Below, one piece after another: positions 1 through 7,888 of a DNA stretch of 64,000 nt. The DNA is from Candidatus Poribacteria bacterium (lineage in GTDB: Bacteria > Poribacteria > WGA-4E > WGA-3G), in the NCBI GenBank assembly GCA_022827225.1, contig JAJDTJ010000129.1, positions 62,001 to 126,000 on the forward strand, written 5' to 3'. Both the position numbers and the translations under genes were made by a program. The notes under the pieces are model-generated. The model was not told the DNA's origin, made no database searches, and was given only the letters and a program-made list of their open reading frames with translations. Numbering within the stretch: position 1 is the stretch's first letter; every line of letters begins with the position of its first letter.

Positions 1-297
1 AAGATAGAGACGATAGGTATCTTCTGCTTGGTGCCATATCCCTTCCCACGCCTCGTGTGCTTCCCACCAATAAGCGAAATTGTAAAGGTCCACACCGTAA
101 AGATAGGCCTCGTTCTGGTGCCAAAGTTCGGGGGGTATCGGTTCAGCGTCGTGTTCCTCTTCCGTCCCGTAACTATGTCCGAGCGGGTCACGAATCGGAT
201 GCGGTGTTACACCTGGTATATGCCGATACGGCGGAAACGGCTTTTGTGGACAATACCGATGCCAAGCTTCATCAAAAGGTTCAGGCTGTTTTTTAAT
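1..297 (-). CDS. DUF309 family protein, 3' part cut by window edge
   Basis: Open frame read on the minus strand from about 297 to the left edge (about 99 codons visible, remainder outside). It shows a Pro/His-rich stretch GVTPHPIRDPLGHSYG and then the DUF309 signature YWWEAHEAWEGIW, the paired acidic/His helix that defines this small helical family; its biochemical role is unknown. The nearest in-frame stop upstream is at 310-312 and no ATG, GTG or TTG precedes the conserved part. The best candidate start is ATT at 295-297, three nucleotides after an AAGGA. A related leader at two other genes in this window has ATG where this one reads CAG, so the start may be ATT or may have been lost. Family assignment is firm; the start is not. 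Confidence 0.75.
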   Translation of the reverse strand, partial: MKKQPEPFDEAWHRYCPQKPFPPYRHIPGVTPHPIRDPLGHSYGTEEEHDAEPIPPELWHQNEAYLYGVDLYNFAYWWEAHEAWEGIWHQAEDTYRLYL

Positions 298-309
298 TTT
301 TCCTTGCGG
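286..309 (-). repeat. Shared 5' leader repeat, copy 1 (degenerate)
   Basis: On the minus strand reads CCGCAAGGA, A-rich, then AAAAAACAG. It matches the leaders at 32875-32903 and 35459-35488 (CCGCAAGGAAATTTAAAAAA followed by ATG). It contains the Shine-Dalgarno AAGGA. Here the ATG seen in the other copies is absent. Confidence 0.5.
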
Positions 310-354
310 TTAAGCAACGTGCGTTTGGGGTATCACGTACGTTCCTTAGACCCG

Positions 355-393
355 CCCTCCACTACGTTTCGGGCTAACGTTTTTGGTGTTTAG
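355..393. repeat. Short intergenic repeat, related to 35590-35627
   Basis: A 39-bp stretch beginning CCCTCCACTACG and ending TTTTTGGTGTTTA. It aligns over its full length, with about seven mismatches, to 35590-35627. Both copies lie roughly 50 to 110 bp beyond a copy of the CCGCAAGGA leader, so leader and tail look like the two ends of one decayed intergenic unit. Confidence 0.45.
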
Positions 394-395
394 TA

Positions 396-1775
396 TTACG
401 TTCTGCCGACTCCGATGTAGTGGAACCCTGCAGCGCGTGCTTCTTCTGGCGAATAGACGTTACGTCCATCAATGAGGATCGGTGTCTTCATCTGTTTCGC
501 GAGCCTGCGGAGCTCCAACCTATGGTAGAGGTCCCATTCGGTAACGAGAACGAGTGCGTCCGCATCGTACGGAAGTTCGTATACATCTTCAGTGAAGTGC
601 AGTCTACTGTCGTGAGTATCGTCTCTTTGGCTTAAAGCCTGACGTGCATTTGTAATAGCGATCGGATCGTGTGCTCGGACAGCGGCACCTTCCGCGAGGA
701 GTTCTCGGATGATGTCAAGTGCGGGTGCCTCTCGAATGTCGTCAGTGTTTGGTTTAAAGGCGAGACCAAGAATACCGACGGTTTTGCCTTCAAGTGTGGA
801 CAGCGCCTCCCGCAATTTTTCGACGATACGTTTCCGTTGTCGGAAGTTGACTGTGCGTGCAGCTTCCGTAATCGGCATCTTGTAGCCGGATTGTGCCGCG
901 ACCCCTAAGAGTGCAGCGGTGTCTTTCGGATAGCAGCTCCCGCCCCAACCGAGGCCTGCACGGAGAAATCGGTGTCCGATCCGCGCGTCGAGTCCAATAC
1001 CACGGGCGACTTCTGTTACATCTGCCGCCACTTCTTCACAGAGTCCAGCGATTTCGTTAATAAAGCTAATCTTGAGAGCGAGGAAGGTGTTGGCGGCGTA
1101 TTTAATCATCTCGGCACTGTTCGGGTCGGTCGTCATCATCGGTGGAAGATGATAAGAAGGCGGACGTGGAAACTCGCTCGGTGGGTCAAAAGTTTGTTCG
1201 AGGATCGGTTTATAGAGACGACGCAAGGTATCAACAGCTTCTTCGCTGTTTGCACCGACGACGATCCGATCGGGGTAGAATGCGCCTTGTAGTGCTAATC
1301 CTTCTTGTAGGAACTCTGGATTTGAGGCGACAGAGATGTTCCCTCGGATCCCGCGCTCTGAAAAGACGTTTTCTACAACCTCAGCAACACGTTGGTTGGT
1401 GCCGATAGGGACAGTGGATTTGACGACGAGCGTATAGTGTTTATTCGGTAGGCAGACCTGCGCGACTTCTCTCGCGGCTTGTTCAACGTGCCGTGTATCC
1501 GCTTCACCGTTCTTCTTTGGTGGTGTTCCGACAGCAATCAGAATCAGTTCCGCGCCCGGAACGGCTTCAGCCACATTCGGCGTGAAACGGATCGTGTGCC
1601 ATACTTCTTCAAGGAGGTTTTGGATGCCGGGTTCATGGATTGGACTTTTCCCTTCGTGTAAAAGGGAGAGTTTGCTTTCGTCTTTATCCACTGCGGTAAC
1701 ATCATGGTGCAGATAAGAGAGGACGACCGCTGTGGTCAAACCGACGTATCCTGTTCCTATAATGGCGATCTTCAT
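396..1775 (-). CDS. ugd: UDP-glucose 6-dehydrogenase
   Basis: 459 residues. Oxidises UDP-glucose to UDP-glucuronate with two NAD+, in the cytoplasm, supplying acidic sugars for surface polysaccharide. The N-terminal Rossmann motif is IGTGYVGL (residues 6-13); the central dimerisation domain has SNPEFLQEG and EMIKYAANTFLALKISFINE; the catalytic cysteine is C281 in GWGGSCYPKD; the C-terminal UDP-binding domain opens with GILGLAFKPNTDDIREAP. A Pro-rich stretch at about 197-214 (FDPPSEFPRPPSYHLPPM) is longer than in typical members. A GGGAGA lies 14 nt upstream of the ATG. It could act on a related nucleotide sugar (UDP-ManNAc or GDP-mannose), but the motif pattern is closest to UDP-glucose enzymes. 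Confidence 0.93.
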   Translation of the reverse strand: MKIAIIGTGYVGLTTAVVLSYLHHDVTAVDKDESKLSLLHEGKSPIHEPGIQNLLEEVWHTIRFTPNVAEAVPGAELILIAVGTPPKKNGEADTRHVEQAAREVAQVCLPNKHYTLVVKSTVPIGTNQRVAEVVENVFSERGIRGNISVASNPEFLQEGLALQGAFYPDRIVVGANSEEAVDTLRRLYKPILEQTFDPPSEFPRPPSYHLPPMMTTDPNSAEMIKYAANTFLALKISFINEIAGLCEEVAADVTEVARGIGLDARIGHRFLRAGLGWGGSCYPKDTAALLGVAAQSGYKMPITEAARTVNFRQRKRIVEKLREALSTLEGKTVGILGLAFKPNTDDIREAPALDIIRELLAEGAAVRAHDPIAITNARQALSQRDDTHDSRLHFTEDVYELPYDADALVLVTEWDLYHRLELRRLAKQMKTPILIDGRNVYSPEEARAAGFHYIGVGRT

Positions 1776-1834
1776 TTATCGTATTTCGGTCTCCCATCAA
1801 TCAGCTGTTGGCATTCAGAACTACCTAAGGATAT

Positions 1835-2053
1835 TCAACTTGGTGTGAATTTAACAACTTCAAGAACTCTTTGAAGTCGTTCGGTAGTTGGATCGTAGCC
1901 ATAGTTAATCTGCCGCATCAATTCAAGGGCTGCCATACGTTCTTGCGGCGTTTTAGAGTGCCAATATGCTTTGTCAGCTGCATCGGCTTCTTCAAAAGAG
2001 GAGAGTACAGAGAATTCTTCCTTATCCACTTTAAAAGTATCAATTGCACGCAT
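1835..2053 (-). CDS. Small antitoxin-like protein, orphan
   Basis: 72 residues from ATG 2053, preceded by AAGGGG 12 nt upstream; a longer frame from 2077 lacks a ribosome site. The protein has a short N-terminal strand region followed by YWHSKTPQERMAALELMRQ and YGYDPTTERLQRVLEV. From memory this word pattern belongs to small proteins often encoded just ahead of a minimal nucleotidyltransferase and thought to be antitoxin-like. No such partner lies here: downstream on the same strand is ugd and upstream is the MoxR gene. Function is therefore inferred weakly from family resemblance; the gene itself looks real because the C-terminal pattern is intact. Confidence 0.6.
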   Translation of the reverse strand: MRAIDTFKVDKEEFSVLSSFEEADAADKAYWHSKTPQERMAALELMRQINYGYDPTTERLQRVLEVVKFTPS

Positions 2054-2096
2054 TGTTTTTATATACCCCTTGTCCATTGGATGGCTGAGGGTTCAC

Positions 2097-2121
2097 CAGG
2101 CGAGGTTTCAAATCTCGCCTG
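2097..2121. other. Perfect 8-bp stem hairpin between MoxR gene and small ORF
   Basis: CAGGCGAG and CTCGCCTG flank a 9-nt loop. It sits just past the end of the MoxR gene. No T-run follows on either strand, so a standard intrinsic terminator is not supported; mRNA 3' protection or a remnant repeat is possible. Confidence 0.5.
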
Positions 2122-2138
2122 CGGTTGAAGGGCTTTGT

Positions 2139-3164
2139 TTATTGGACCGCTGGCGGTTCGACCTGTTCCAGCAGTTTATTGATAATATCCAGACTCGTGA
2201 TTCCATCCGCTTCGGCGTTGAAATTCGTCAAAATTCGGTGTCGTAGCACCGGTATCGCGACCGCCTTGATATCGTCATAGGCGACGTGATAACGTCCGTG
2301 AAGGATCGCACGCGCTTTCGCACCGAGGACAAGGTATTGCGATGCCCGCGGTCCCGCCCCCCATTGCACCCAATCCTTAATGAAATCAAGCGCATCAGGA
2401 GCCGGGCGTGTCTGCCTGCTCAATTCTACAGCGTAGTCCACAATCGCTTCCGCGATCGGAACTTTTCGGACGATCTGTTGGATTTGCAGTACTTCTTCGC
2501 CGGTGATAACGGCTTTTATTTCCGGTTCATAGGCGGCGGTGGTCGTCATCACGATCTCTTTTTCGGCATCTTTATCTGGATAATCAATTGTGATGTGGAA
2601 CATGAACCGATCGAGTTGCGCTTCTGGTAGTGGATAAGTGCCTTCTTGCTCAATCGGGTTCTGTGTTGCTAAGACGAAAAATGGGCGTTCTAATGCATAA
2701 GTTCTACCGCCTGCTGTAACCTTGTATTCCTGCATCGCTTGTAAAAGTGCGGCTTGTGTTTTAGGCGGTGTTCGGTTGATTTCATCGGCGAGAACGATAT
2801 TAGCAAATACCGGTCCTTTGATGAAGCGGAATGCTCGTTTCCCTGCCTCGCCTTCCTCAATAATGTCAGTGCCGATAATGTCAGATGGCATCAGGTCTGG
2901 CGTAAATTGGATACGATTGAAGGGGAGCTCAAGGATCTGGGCGAACGTGCTAATTAGCAGCGTCTTCGCTAACCCGGGTACACCGACCAATAAGCAGTGC
3001 CCCTGTGAAAAGAGCGCGATAAGAAGTTGCTCAATGACCTCGTTCTGCCCGATAATTCGCTTTTTGAGTTCTGTTAAAATGTTTTCTCGTGCCGTTTTTA
3101 AAGTTTCGGCGGCTGCCATGTCGGTCAGCGGTTGTCCGATTTGGGTTCGTGTGTCGTTTTTCAT
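2139..3164 (-). CDS. MoxR-family AAA+ ATPase
   Basis: 341 residues. MoxR ATPases act as chaperones, usually with vWA-domain partners, in assembly of enzyme or envelope complexes. Walker A is GVPGLAKT (residues 61-68), Walker B with sensor context is IVLADEINR (about 122-130) followed by TPPKTQAALLQAMQE, and ATQNPIEQEGTYPLPEAQLDRF gives the sensor-1 to arginine-finger region typical of the family. It lies 12 nt downstream of the GHMP kinase gene, so they are probably co-transcribed. No Shine-Dalgarno is visible (CCCCAAAAAAATATG). The usual DUF58 partner is not adjacent; a DUF58 gene lies about 13 kb away at 15953-16858. Confidence 0.92.
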   Translation of the reverse strand: MKNDTRTQIGQPLTDMAAAETLKTARENILTELKKRIIGQNEVIEQLLIALFSQGHCLLVGVPGLAKTLLISTFAQILELPFNRIQFTPDLMPSDIIGTDIIEEGEAGKRAFRFIKGPVFANIVLADEINRTPPKTQAALLQAMQEYKVTAGGRTYALERPFFVLATQNPIEQEGTYPLPEAQLDRFMFHITIDYPDKDAEKEIVMTTTAAYEPEIKAVITGEEVLQIQQIVRKVPIAEAIVDYAVELSRQTRPAPDALDFIKDWVQWGAGPRASQYLVLGAKARAILHGRYHVAYDDIKAVAIPVLRHRILTNFNAEADGITSLDIINKLLEQVEPPAVQ

Positions 3165-3176
3165 ATTTTTTTGGGG

Positions 3177-4235
3177 TTAGTCATCCGAAACTTTCCACAT
3201 TTGAAGTCCATCGAAATCAAAGTTAGCATCAATGACGCGTGCCCCTGCCTCTTCAAGTTTTTGGCGGACGCGATGTTCACGTGTAGGTTCACAATAAAAC
3301 AGAAGGCACCCGCCACCGCCAGCACCGCAAGCTTTGCCCCCGATTGCGCCGTGTGCCATTGCGATTTTAAAGAGAGATTCGATCTGTTCATTTGTAACAG
3401 AGGCGTGCAACTTTTTTTGATTATTCCAGTTTTCGGTGAGAAGTTCGCCAAATTCCGTTAATCGCCCTCGCATGAGTGCTGTTTTCGTTGCTTCGGCAAT
3501 GGCTTTGAGGGTTTCTAAAGCTTCGCGAACACTGGGTTGACTGCTTTTATAGGCATCCGTTACATTTTGATGTATATTACCAGAGAGACGGGACTGTCCG
3601 GTATAACAGAGGACAAGGTTCTTTTCGAGTTCATAACGGATGTGGGGGGGGAACCGCAATGCGGAAGTTTTAACATCTTCGCCTTGGAACTCCATGAAGT
3701 GGATACCACCGAGCGCGCTCGCGTAGTGGTCCTGTTTTCCACCGAGTATCCCGAGTTCGTGGCGTTCAATAGTGCTGGCGAGATCCGCGTATTCATAAGG
3801 GAGATAGGTTACGTCCTTAAGCGCGCCGAGGGCACCGACGAGTGCTACACCCATTGATGCCGAGGTGCCTAATCCGCTACCGGGCGGTGCAGTTGACTGC
3901 GTAATAAGATCAAACCCACCGATCTGTATAGACATCCGACGTACAGCGGCTTTCACCAAATCAACATTACCGTCATATTCGAGTTGACGTATGTCATCTG
4001 CTTCAATGAAAGTATCAAAATCCGCGGAATAGATACGAATACTTTTGTCCAAAACCCGCTGCAGTTCAACGGAATCGTCCTGTGTCGTTTGGCGTTCACA
4101 GCGGAGGGTAGCATAAGCGTATCGGTTGATAGCCCCATTGACGACGAACCCTCTTGAATTTTCGGTGAAGAGGGCGACATCGCTCCACCCGCCAGCAAAA
4201 TCAATGCGGACTGGGGCTCTCGTTCGGATTAGCAT
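3177..4235 (-). CDS. GHMP-family sugar kinase (heptose/fucose kinase type)
   Basis: 352 residues from ATG 4235, chosen because AGGAG sits 7 nt upstream and MLIRTRAPVRIDFAGGWSD is the normal family N-terminus. The ATP-binding GHMP loop APPGSGLGTSAS spans about 116-127, and the C-terminal GHMP domain has GAIGGKACGAGGGGCLLF. The family phosphorylates sugars at an anomeric or other hydroxyl group; D-glycero-D-manno-heptose 7-phosphate kinases and fucokinases are closest by N-terminal motif RIDFAGGWSD. Substrate cannot be fixed from sequence. Proximity to ugd suggests a role in surface-sugar nucleotide synthesis. First gene of the short operon with MoxR. Confidence 0.85.
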   Translation of the reverse strand: MLIRTRAPVRIDFAGGWSDVALFTENSRGFVVNGAINRYAYATLRCERQTTQDDSVELQRVLDKSIRIYSADFDTFIEADDIRQLEYDGNVDLVKAAVRRMSIQIGGFDLITQSTAPPGSGLGTSASMGVALVGALGALKDVTYLPYEYADLASTIERHELGILGGKQDHYASALGGIHFMEFQGEDVKTSALRFPPHIRYELEKNLVLCYTGQSRLSGNIHQNVTDAYKSSQPSVREALETLKAIAEATKTALMRGRLTEFGELLTENWNNQKKLHASVTNEQIESLFKIAMAHGAIGGKACGAGGGGCLLFYCEPTREHRVRQKLEEAGARVIDANFDFDGLQMWKVSDD

Positions 4236-4423
4236 GGCGAGTCTCCTGACATCAGTTTTTGGCAAGCGCGCGAGACCTGTTAAAAATGATGCGGATCAAA
4301 ATCGGAAAGTTTAGTTACAGCCGAGTCGGAATTGCGCCGTTGATTGTCGTTGATATTATTCGCGTATATTGCAAGGGCATTCTTTAGAGAACACCGGAGC
4401 CACTTCTTTTTTAAGAAGCGTCC

Positions 4424-4475
4424 GAAAAAGCCGCGGCTATCCCTCGTTAAACGGGGATAGTTTCAGCGGCTTTTC
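4424..4475 (-). terminator. Rho-independent terminator of the HU gene
   Basis: Downstream of the HU stop codon on the minus strand: AAAAGCCGC, a second stem CTATCCCC/GGGATAG, then GCGGCTTTTTC. The two nested stems give a long GC-rich hairpin followed by a short U-run. Some function on the plus strand is also possible because of the symmetric A/T flanks. Confidence 0.75.
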
Positions 4476-4498
4476 CGAGAAACTGAGCGAAAGAACCG

Positions 4499-4786
4499 CT
4501 AATTTTCGGCGGCGGCATCGCGAAGTTTCTTGCCAGCTTTGAAAACAGGAACCGTTTTCGCCGCAATTTCAAGCGGTGCCCCAGTCTGTGGGTTGCGACC
4601 TGTCCGGGCCGGGCGATGTTTGGTATCAAACGTTCCAAACCCAATGAGACCAACAGAATCACCATTGCTCAAAGCTTCGCAAATAGTCGCAGCGAATGCG
4701 TCAACAGCGGCATTCGCATCTTTTTTGCTAAGCCCCGTCTGTTCGACGATACTGTCAACGACATTATTCTTCGTTAATTTTGCCAT
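4499..4786 (-). CDS. hup: HU/IHF-family nucleoid DNA-binding protein
   Basis: 95 residues from ATG 4786, preceded by GAGGA with 9-nt spacing. The family fold is complete: helical N-terminus MAKLTKNNVVDSIVEQTG, the dimer core GLIGFGTFDTKHRPARTGRNPQTG and the arm/tail KTVPVFKAGKKLRDAA. It bends DNA non-specifically and packages the nucleoid as a dimer. It is monocistronic: own consensus promoter at 4909-4937, a leader of about 115 nt, and a strong terminator at 4424-4475. The long leader could carry post-transcriptional control. HU and IHF subunits cannot be told apart reliably here; HU is preferred. Confidence 0.93.
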   Translation of the reverse strand: MAKLTKNNVVDSIVEQTGLSKKDANAAVDAFAATICEALSNGDSVGLIGFGTFDTKHRPARTGRNPQTGAPLEIAAKTVPVFKAGKKLRDAAAEN

Positions 4787-4908
4787 GTCAAATGTTCCTC
4801 TAATTTTTAGTCTGAACAAGAAAACGTTGTTTTTTCTAGATAATTCCAGAACCGCGGTTCCCTCGCTTCAGACGTAAAATGAATTTAACAAAAACTAACA
4901 GTCATTAT

Positions 4909-4937
4909 ATTATACTACACAGATATAGATATGTCAA
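4909..4937 (-). promoter_or_regulatory. Consensus sigma-70 promoter of the HU gene
   Basis: Minus strand: TTGACA (4937-4932), 17-bp spacer, TATAAT (4914-4909), a perfect match to the housekeeping consensus. Predicted start is near 4902, giving a leader of about 115 nt before ATG 4786. Confidence 0.85.
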
Positions 4938-5044
4938 GAAAAAAATTAGCTTATACTAAAATTAGGGCGGAATTGCTCGAGGATATACCTACAACTCATA
5001 TCATTTCATTATTCGTGTAAACCCTAATATCACTTGACATAATC

Positions 5045-5418
5045 TATCTTGTGATGCCACCCACACCGTAAAGGGTGGGCTTCGGTTTCGTAGCGACTGC
5101 GGTTTTCCGAAAGGGTCGGTTTACCGTCTTATTATCGCTCCACCAGCAGGCTATTATTCCGTCTCCGCCGCACTCGCGAAGTTGCGATCGGACGGTTTTA
5201 TCAGGCATTCTTGTCCTGGGCACCCCAGCCTGCAAAATGAATAAGATGATAGCGATACAAGACGCGGGGGCGTTACACCGTCAGCGATTTACATGAACGC
5301 CATCCAATAATGATGTTTTACAAGGTCTCACTTGCAACTTGCCACATACCATACGACTGGTAAGGAATGGATAGGACTCTACCAGAGGGGTAGAGGTCGT
5401 ATTCCTATCCAGCAAGTT
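5045..5418 (-). ncRNA. Candidate structured RNA, possibly derived from an insertion element
   Basis: A promoter-like TTGACT-17-TATCCT (5453-5425, minus) places a transcript start at about 5418, exactly where a hairpin begins: outer stem AACTTGC/GCAAGTT, middle stem GGATAGGA/TCCTATCC, inner stem CTCTACC/GGTAGAG (5334-5418). The transcript would run through 5045, where a 6-bp CCACCC/GGGTGG hairpin lies (5057-5078). No solid protein gene is present; a 63-codon frame (5044-5235) ending KPTLYGVGGITR may be the decayed tail of a transposon gene but I cannot place it. I looked for RNase P, SRP, tmRNA and 6S signatures and saw none. Existence of the transcript is inference. Confidence 0.4.
5048..5078. 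repeat. 19-bp repeat plus hairpin, copy 1
   Basis: CTTGTGATGCCACCCACAC at 5048-5066 recurs exactly at 42789-42807. In both places it overlaps the 5' arm of a short dyad (here CCACCC/GGGTGG with a 10-nt loop). This resembles a subterminal palindrome of an IS200/IS605-type or non-autonomous element, but no transposase is intact nearby. Confidence 0.45.
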
Positions 5419-5424
5419 ACATAT

Positions 5425-5453
5425 AGGATACCACATTTTTTCAACAAAGTCAA
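5425..5453 (-). promoter_or_regulatory. Promoter-like TTGACT-17-TATCCT upstream of the hairpin RNA candidate
   Basis: Minus strand -35 TTGACT (5453-5448), spacer exactly 17 bp, -10 TATCCT (5430-5425). The predicted start coincides with the first base of the 5334-5418 hairpin, which supports both calls jointly. Confidence 0.5.
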
Positions 5454-5517
5454 GTTTTTCGATCAGAAGTTTAGCTGCCTACATTCCGCAACCTAAAGGA
5501 TCGGATTTGACAGAAGA

Positions 5518-5555
5518 GTATTAATATTAATACCACAAATCATAGAATTTGTCAA
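5518..5555 (-). promoter_or_regulatory. Second minus-strand promoter overlapping a perfect 16-bp palindrome
   Basis: TTGACA (5555-5550), 17-bp spacer, TATTAA (5532-5527). The -10 lies inside GTATTAATATTAATAC (5518-5533), a perfect 16-bp palindrome, which could be an operator for a dimeric regulator. It points away from asd, toward the RNA candidate. Confidence 0.45.
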
Positions 5556-5612
5556 GTATTTACTTTAAAAACAGTGAATTTTCCTTCCAAATGCTGGACT
5601 TTAGCAAAATAT

Positions 5613-5642
5613 TTGCTTTAAGGGACGTGTTTGTGGTAAAAT
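5613..5642 (+). promoter_or_regulatory. Possible promoter of the asd operon
   Basis: TTGCTT (5613-5618), 18-bp spacer, TAAAAT (5637-5642), about 60 bp ahead of the asd start codon. Moderate match only; no better candidate is seen closer to the gene. Confidence 0.35.
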
Positions 5643-5702
5643 TATAGATTAAAATGGTGCCAAAACCCCGTTTAAATAATATAACAAAGGAAGATATTAG
5701 AA

Positions 5703-6701
5703 ATGCGTGAGAGTTATCGTGTAGCGGTCGTCGGCGCGACAGGTGCCGTCGGAAATACAATGTTACAACTTCTGGCGGAGCGATCTTTCCCGATCACTTC
5801 CCTGAAACTTCTGGCATCACATCGTTCCGCTGGTGAAATCCTATCGTTTAAAAATGACCCCATCGTCGTTGAGGAGTTAACACACGACTCGTTTGCGGAT
5901 GTGGATGTGGTGTTTTCATCCGCTGGTGCGTCTGTGAGCCGCGAATTTATCCCGACAGCTGTGGACAAAGGTGCGCTCGTCATTGATAATACCAGTGCGT
6001 TCCGTATGGACGAAGGCACACCCCTCGTGGTTCCGGAAGTCAATATGGATGCTGCGCATACCCACAACGGGCTTATCGCAAATCCAAACTGTTCTACTAT
6101 CCAAATGATGGTAGCCCTCAAACCGATTTACGATGCTGCTGGCATCAAACGCATTGTCGTCTCAACCTATCAGAGCGTCTCCGGTAAGAGTGGGCGCGCC
6201 GTCTTGGAACTGGTGCAACAGACGACTGAAGCCCTTGAAGGCAAACCGATCACACTGGATAAATTCCCGCACCAGATGGCGTTCAATGTTGCATTTGACT
6301 GGCCCTTCTTAGATACCGGCGATAACGAAGAAGAAGTTAAAATGATTAACGAGACTCGGAAAATACTCAATGACGATACAATTGGTGTCTCGGCGACAAC
6401 TGTCCGAGTCCCGGTCTTCTTCGCACATTCCGAGTCGATAAACGTTGAAACACATAAGAAACTGACCGCCGCTGAAGTAAAAACAATCCTCAACGCCGCG
6501 CCGGGCGTGAAACTTGTGGACAACCCGAGCAATCAGGAATATCCACTCGCTGTTGATGTCGCGGGTAAAGATGAAGTCTATGTCGGTAGAATTCGGGAAG
6601 ATACCTCTATAGAAAACGGTTTGAACCTTTGGGTGGTTGCCGATAACCTCCGAAAAGGTGCCGCCTTGAATGCTATCCAGATAGCTGAAAACCTGTTGTA
6701 A
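5703..6701 (+). CDS. asd: Aspartate-semialdehyde dehydrogenase
   Basis: 332 residues, a normal length. It reduces aspartyl-4-phosphate to aspartate semialdehyde with NADPH, the branch step to lysine/diaminopimelate, threonine and methionine. The Rossmann loop is VVGATGAVGNTM (residues 9-20); the catalytic cysteine is C130 in NPNCSTIQ; SVSGKSGRAVLEL is the substrate loop; the C-terminal half has VRVPVFFAHSESINVET, where the active-site histidine lies. AAGGAAG sits about 9 nt before the ATG. mtnK follows after 15 nt, so the two are probably one transcript linking methionine precursor synthesis with methionine salvage. Confidence 0.96.
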   Translation: MRESYRVAVVGATGAVGNTMLQLLAERSFPITSLKLLASHRSAGEILSFKNDPIVVEELTHDSFADVDVVFSSAGASVSREFIPTAVDKGALVIDNTSAFRMDEGTPLVVPEVNMDAAHTHNGLIANPNCSTIQMMVALKPIYDAAGIKRIVVSTYQSVSGKSGRAVLELVQQTTEALEGKPITLDKFPHQMAFNVAFDWPFLDTGDNEEEVKMINETRKILNDDTIGVSATTVRVPVFFAHSESINVETHKKLTAAEVKTILNAAPGVKLVDNPSNQEYPLAVDVAGKDEVYVGRIREDTSIENGLNLWVVADNLRKGAALNAIQIAENLL

Positions 6702-6716
6702 ATTCGCGAAAACATT

Positions 6717-7853
6717 ATGGAAATTACCCTTGCCACGCTACCGAATTATCTGCGTCAGCGACCTGCAATGACACGTTCGTTTGAACGGGGCGCGACGTTC
6801 CGTATAGAAGAAATTGGCGACGGTAATCTCAACACGGTCTATCGCGTTTCGGATGCGAGGCACCCCGAGTGTTCGATTGTCTTAAAACACGCGCCACCCT
6901 ACATTAAGATATTGGGGCCCGACTATCCATTATCCATTGAGCGTCTGACTTTTGAAGCTCGGGCACTTGAACTTTACGGTCACTTCGCAAGCGGCACGGT
7001 GCCTGCACAATACGATTTCGATCCAAAAGCAGCAGTCATTGCTATGGAAGACCTCCGAGATGCACACGTCCTACGTGATGATCTGATTAATGGAACAGTG
7101 GACACCGCAATCGCTGAACAGATCGGACGGTTTATGGGGATTGCGCATAGTCGAACGCATGTTAATAACGTCGGCAACACAACCGCAGCGCACTATAAAC
7201 AGCAATTCGCGAACACCACTATGCAGTCGATCACTGCCGATTATGTGTTCTCTTTCCCATTTACTGAACACGAAACGAACTTCTGGACACCGGGATTGGA
7301 ACCAGAGATTCAGCGATTGAAGGCAGACACGGATTTCTTGGAGCAAACGGAGCATCTTAAGCGGATTTTCCTAACCGCACAGCAAGGCGTAACCCACGGC
7401 GACCTACATACGGGCAGCGTTCTCGTTCAAGGCGATACCGCCAAAGTGATTGATGCTGAATTCGCTTTCTACGGTCCTGTAGGGTTCGACCTCGGATTAT
7501 TTTGGGCGAATTATCTTTTAGCTTATTTTTCACACCAAGATAATCCGCGTATACGATCCGCACTCAAAACTGCGATCTGGCAAACATGGCAGACCTACAC
7601 AACCGAATTCGAGATGACCGATACCGAACTGAAGGCACAGACGTTAGAAAATATTTTCCGTGAGGCTATCGGGTTTTCTGGGTTGGAAATACTGCGACGG
7701 CTCATCGGTGCCGCACACGTTAAGGATATAGAAAACATCCTTGATATACCGCAAAAGTTACGCGCAGAAAACGCAGCACTTCAATTCGGAACAACACTCG
7801 TCAAACAACACAACGCTTTCAGTGATGTCGCAGTGGTGATCGCGATGCTCTAA
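6717..7853 (+). CDS. mtnK: S-methyl-5-thioribose kinase
   Basis: 378 residues, protein-kinase-like fold. It phosphorylates 5-methylthioribose at O1 with ATP in methionine salvage. Visible family features: GDGNLNTVYRV (nucleotide loop), IVLKHAPPYIK with the ATP-contacting lysine, YPLSIERLTFEARAL, MEDLRDAHVLRDDL, the catalytic loop THGDLHTGSVL, and KVIDAEFAFYGPVGFDLG with the metal-binding acidic residues. It starts 15 nt after asd and has no clear Shine-Dalgarno, consistent with coupling. The next salvage enzyme (MtnA) is not in this window. Confidence 0.92.
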   Translation: MEITLATLPNYLRQRPAMTRSFERGATFRIEEIGDGNLNTVYRVSDARHPECSIVLKHAPPYIKILGPDYPLSIERLTFEARALELYGHFASGTVPAQYDFDPKAAVIAMEDLRDAHVLRDDLINGTVDTAIAEQIGRFMGIAHSRTHVNNVGNTTAAHYKQQFANTTMQSITADYVFSFPFTEHETNFWTPGLEPEIQRLKADTDFLEQTEHLKRIFLTAQQGVTHGDLHTGSVLVQGDTAKVIDAEFAFYGPVGFDLGLFWANYLLAYFSHQDNPRIRSALKTAIWQTWQTYTTEFEMTDTELKAQTLENIFREAIGFSGLEILRRLIGAAHVKDIENILDIPQKLRAENAALQFGTTLVKQHNAFSDVAVVIAML

Positions 7854-7888
7854 CTGATATGGATACACCCATCGCATTCTAAAATATT

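Noticed and set aside
2097..2121. Hairpin as intrinsic terminator of the MoxR gene
   Set aside because: Stem is good but no U-run follows on either strand.
5044..5235. 63-codon minus frame ending KPTLYGVGGITR as an intact gene
   Set aside because: No recognisable domain, no ribosome site, and the frame is explained as part of a repeat/RNA region; kept only as a possible transposon remnant.
5045..5418. RNase P RNA, tmRNA, 6S or SRP RNA
   Set aside because: None of the conserved signature stretches (such as the tmRNA tRNA-like end or the SRP tetraloop region) could be seen.
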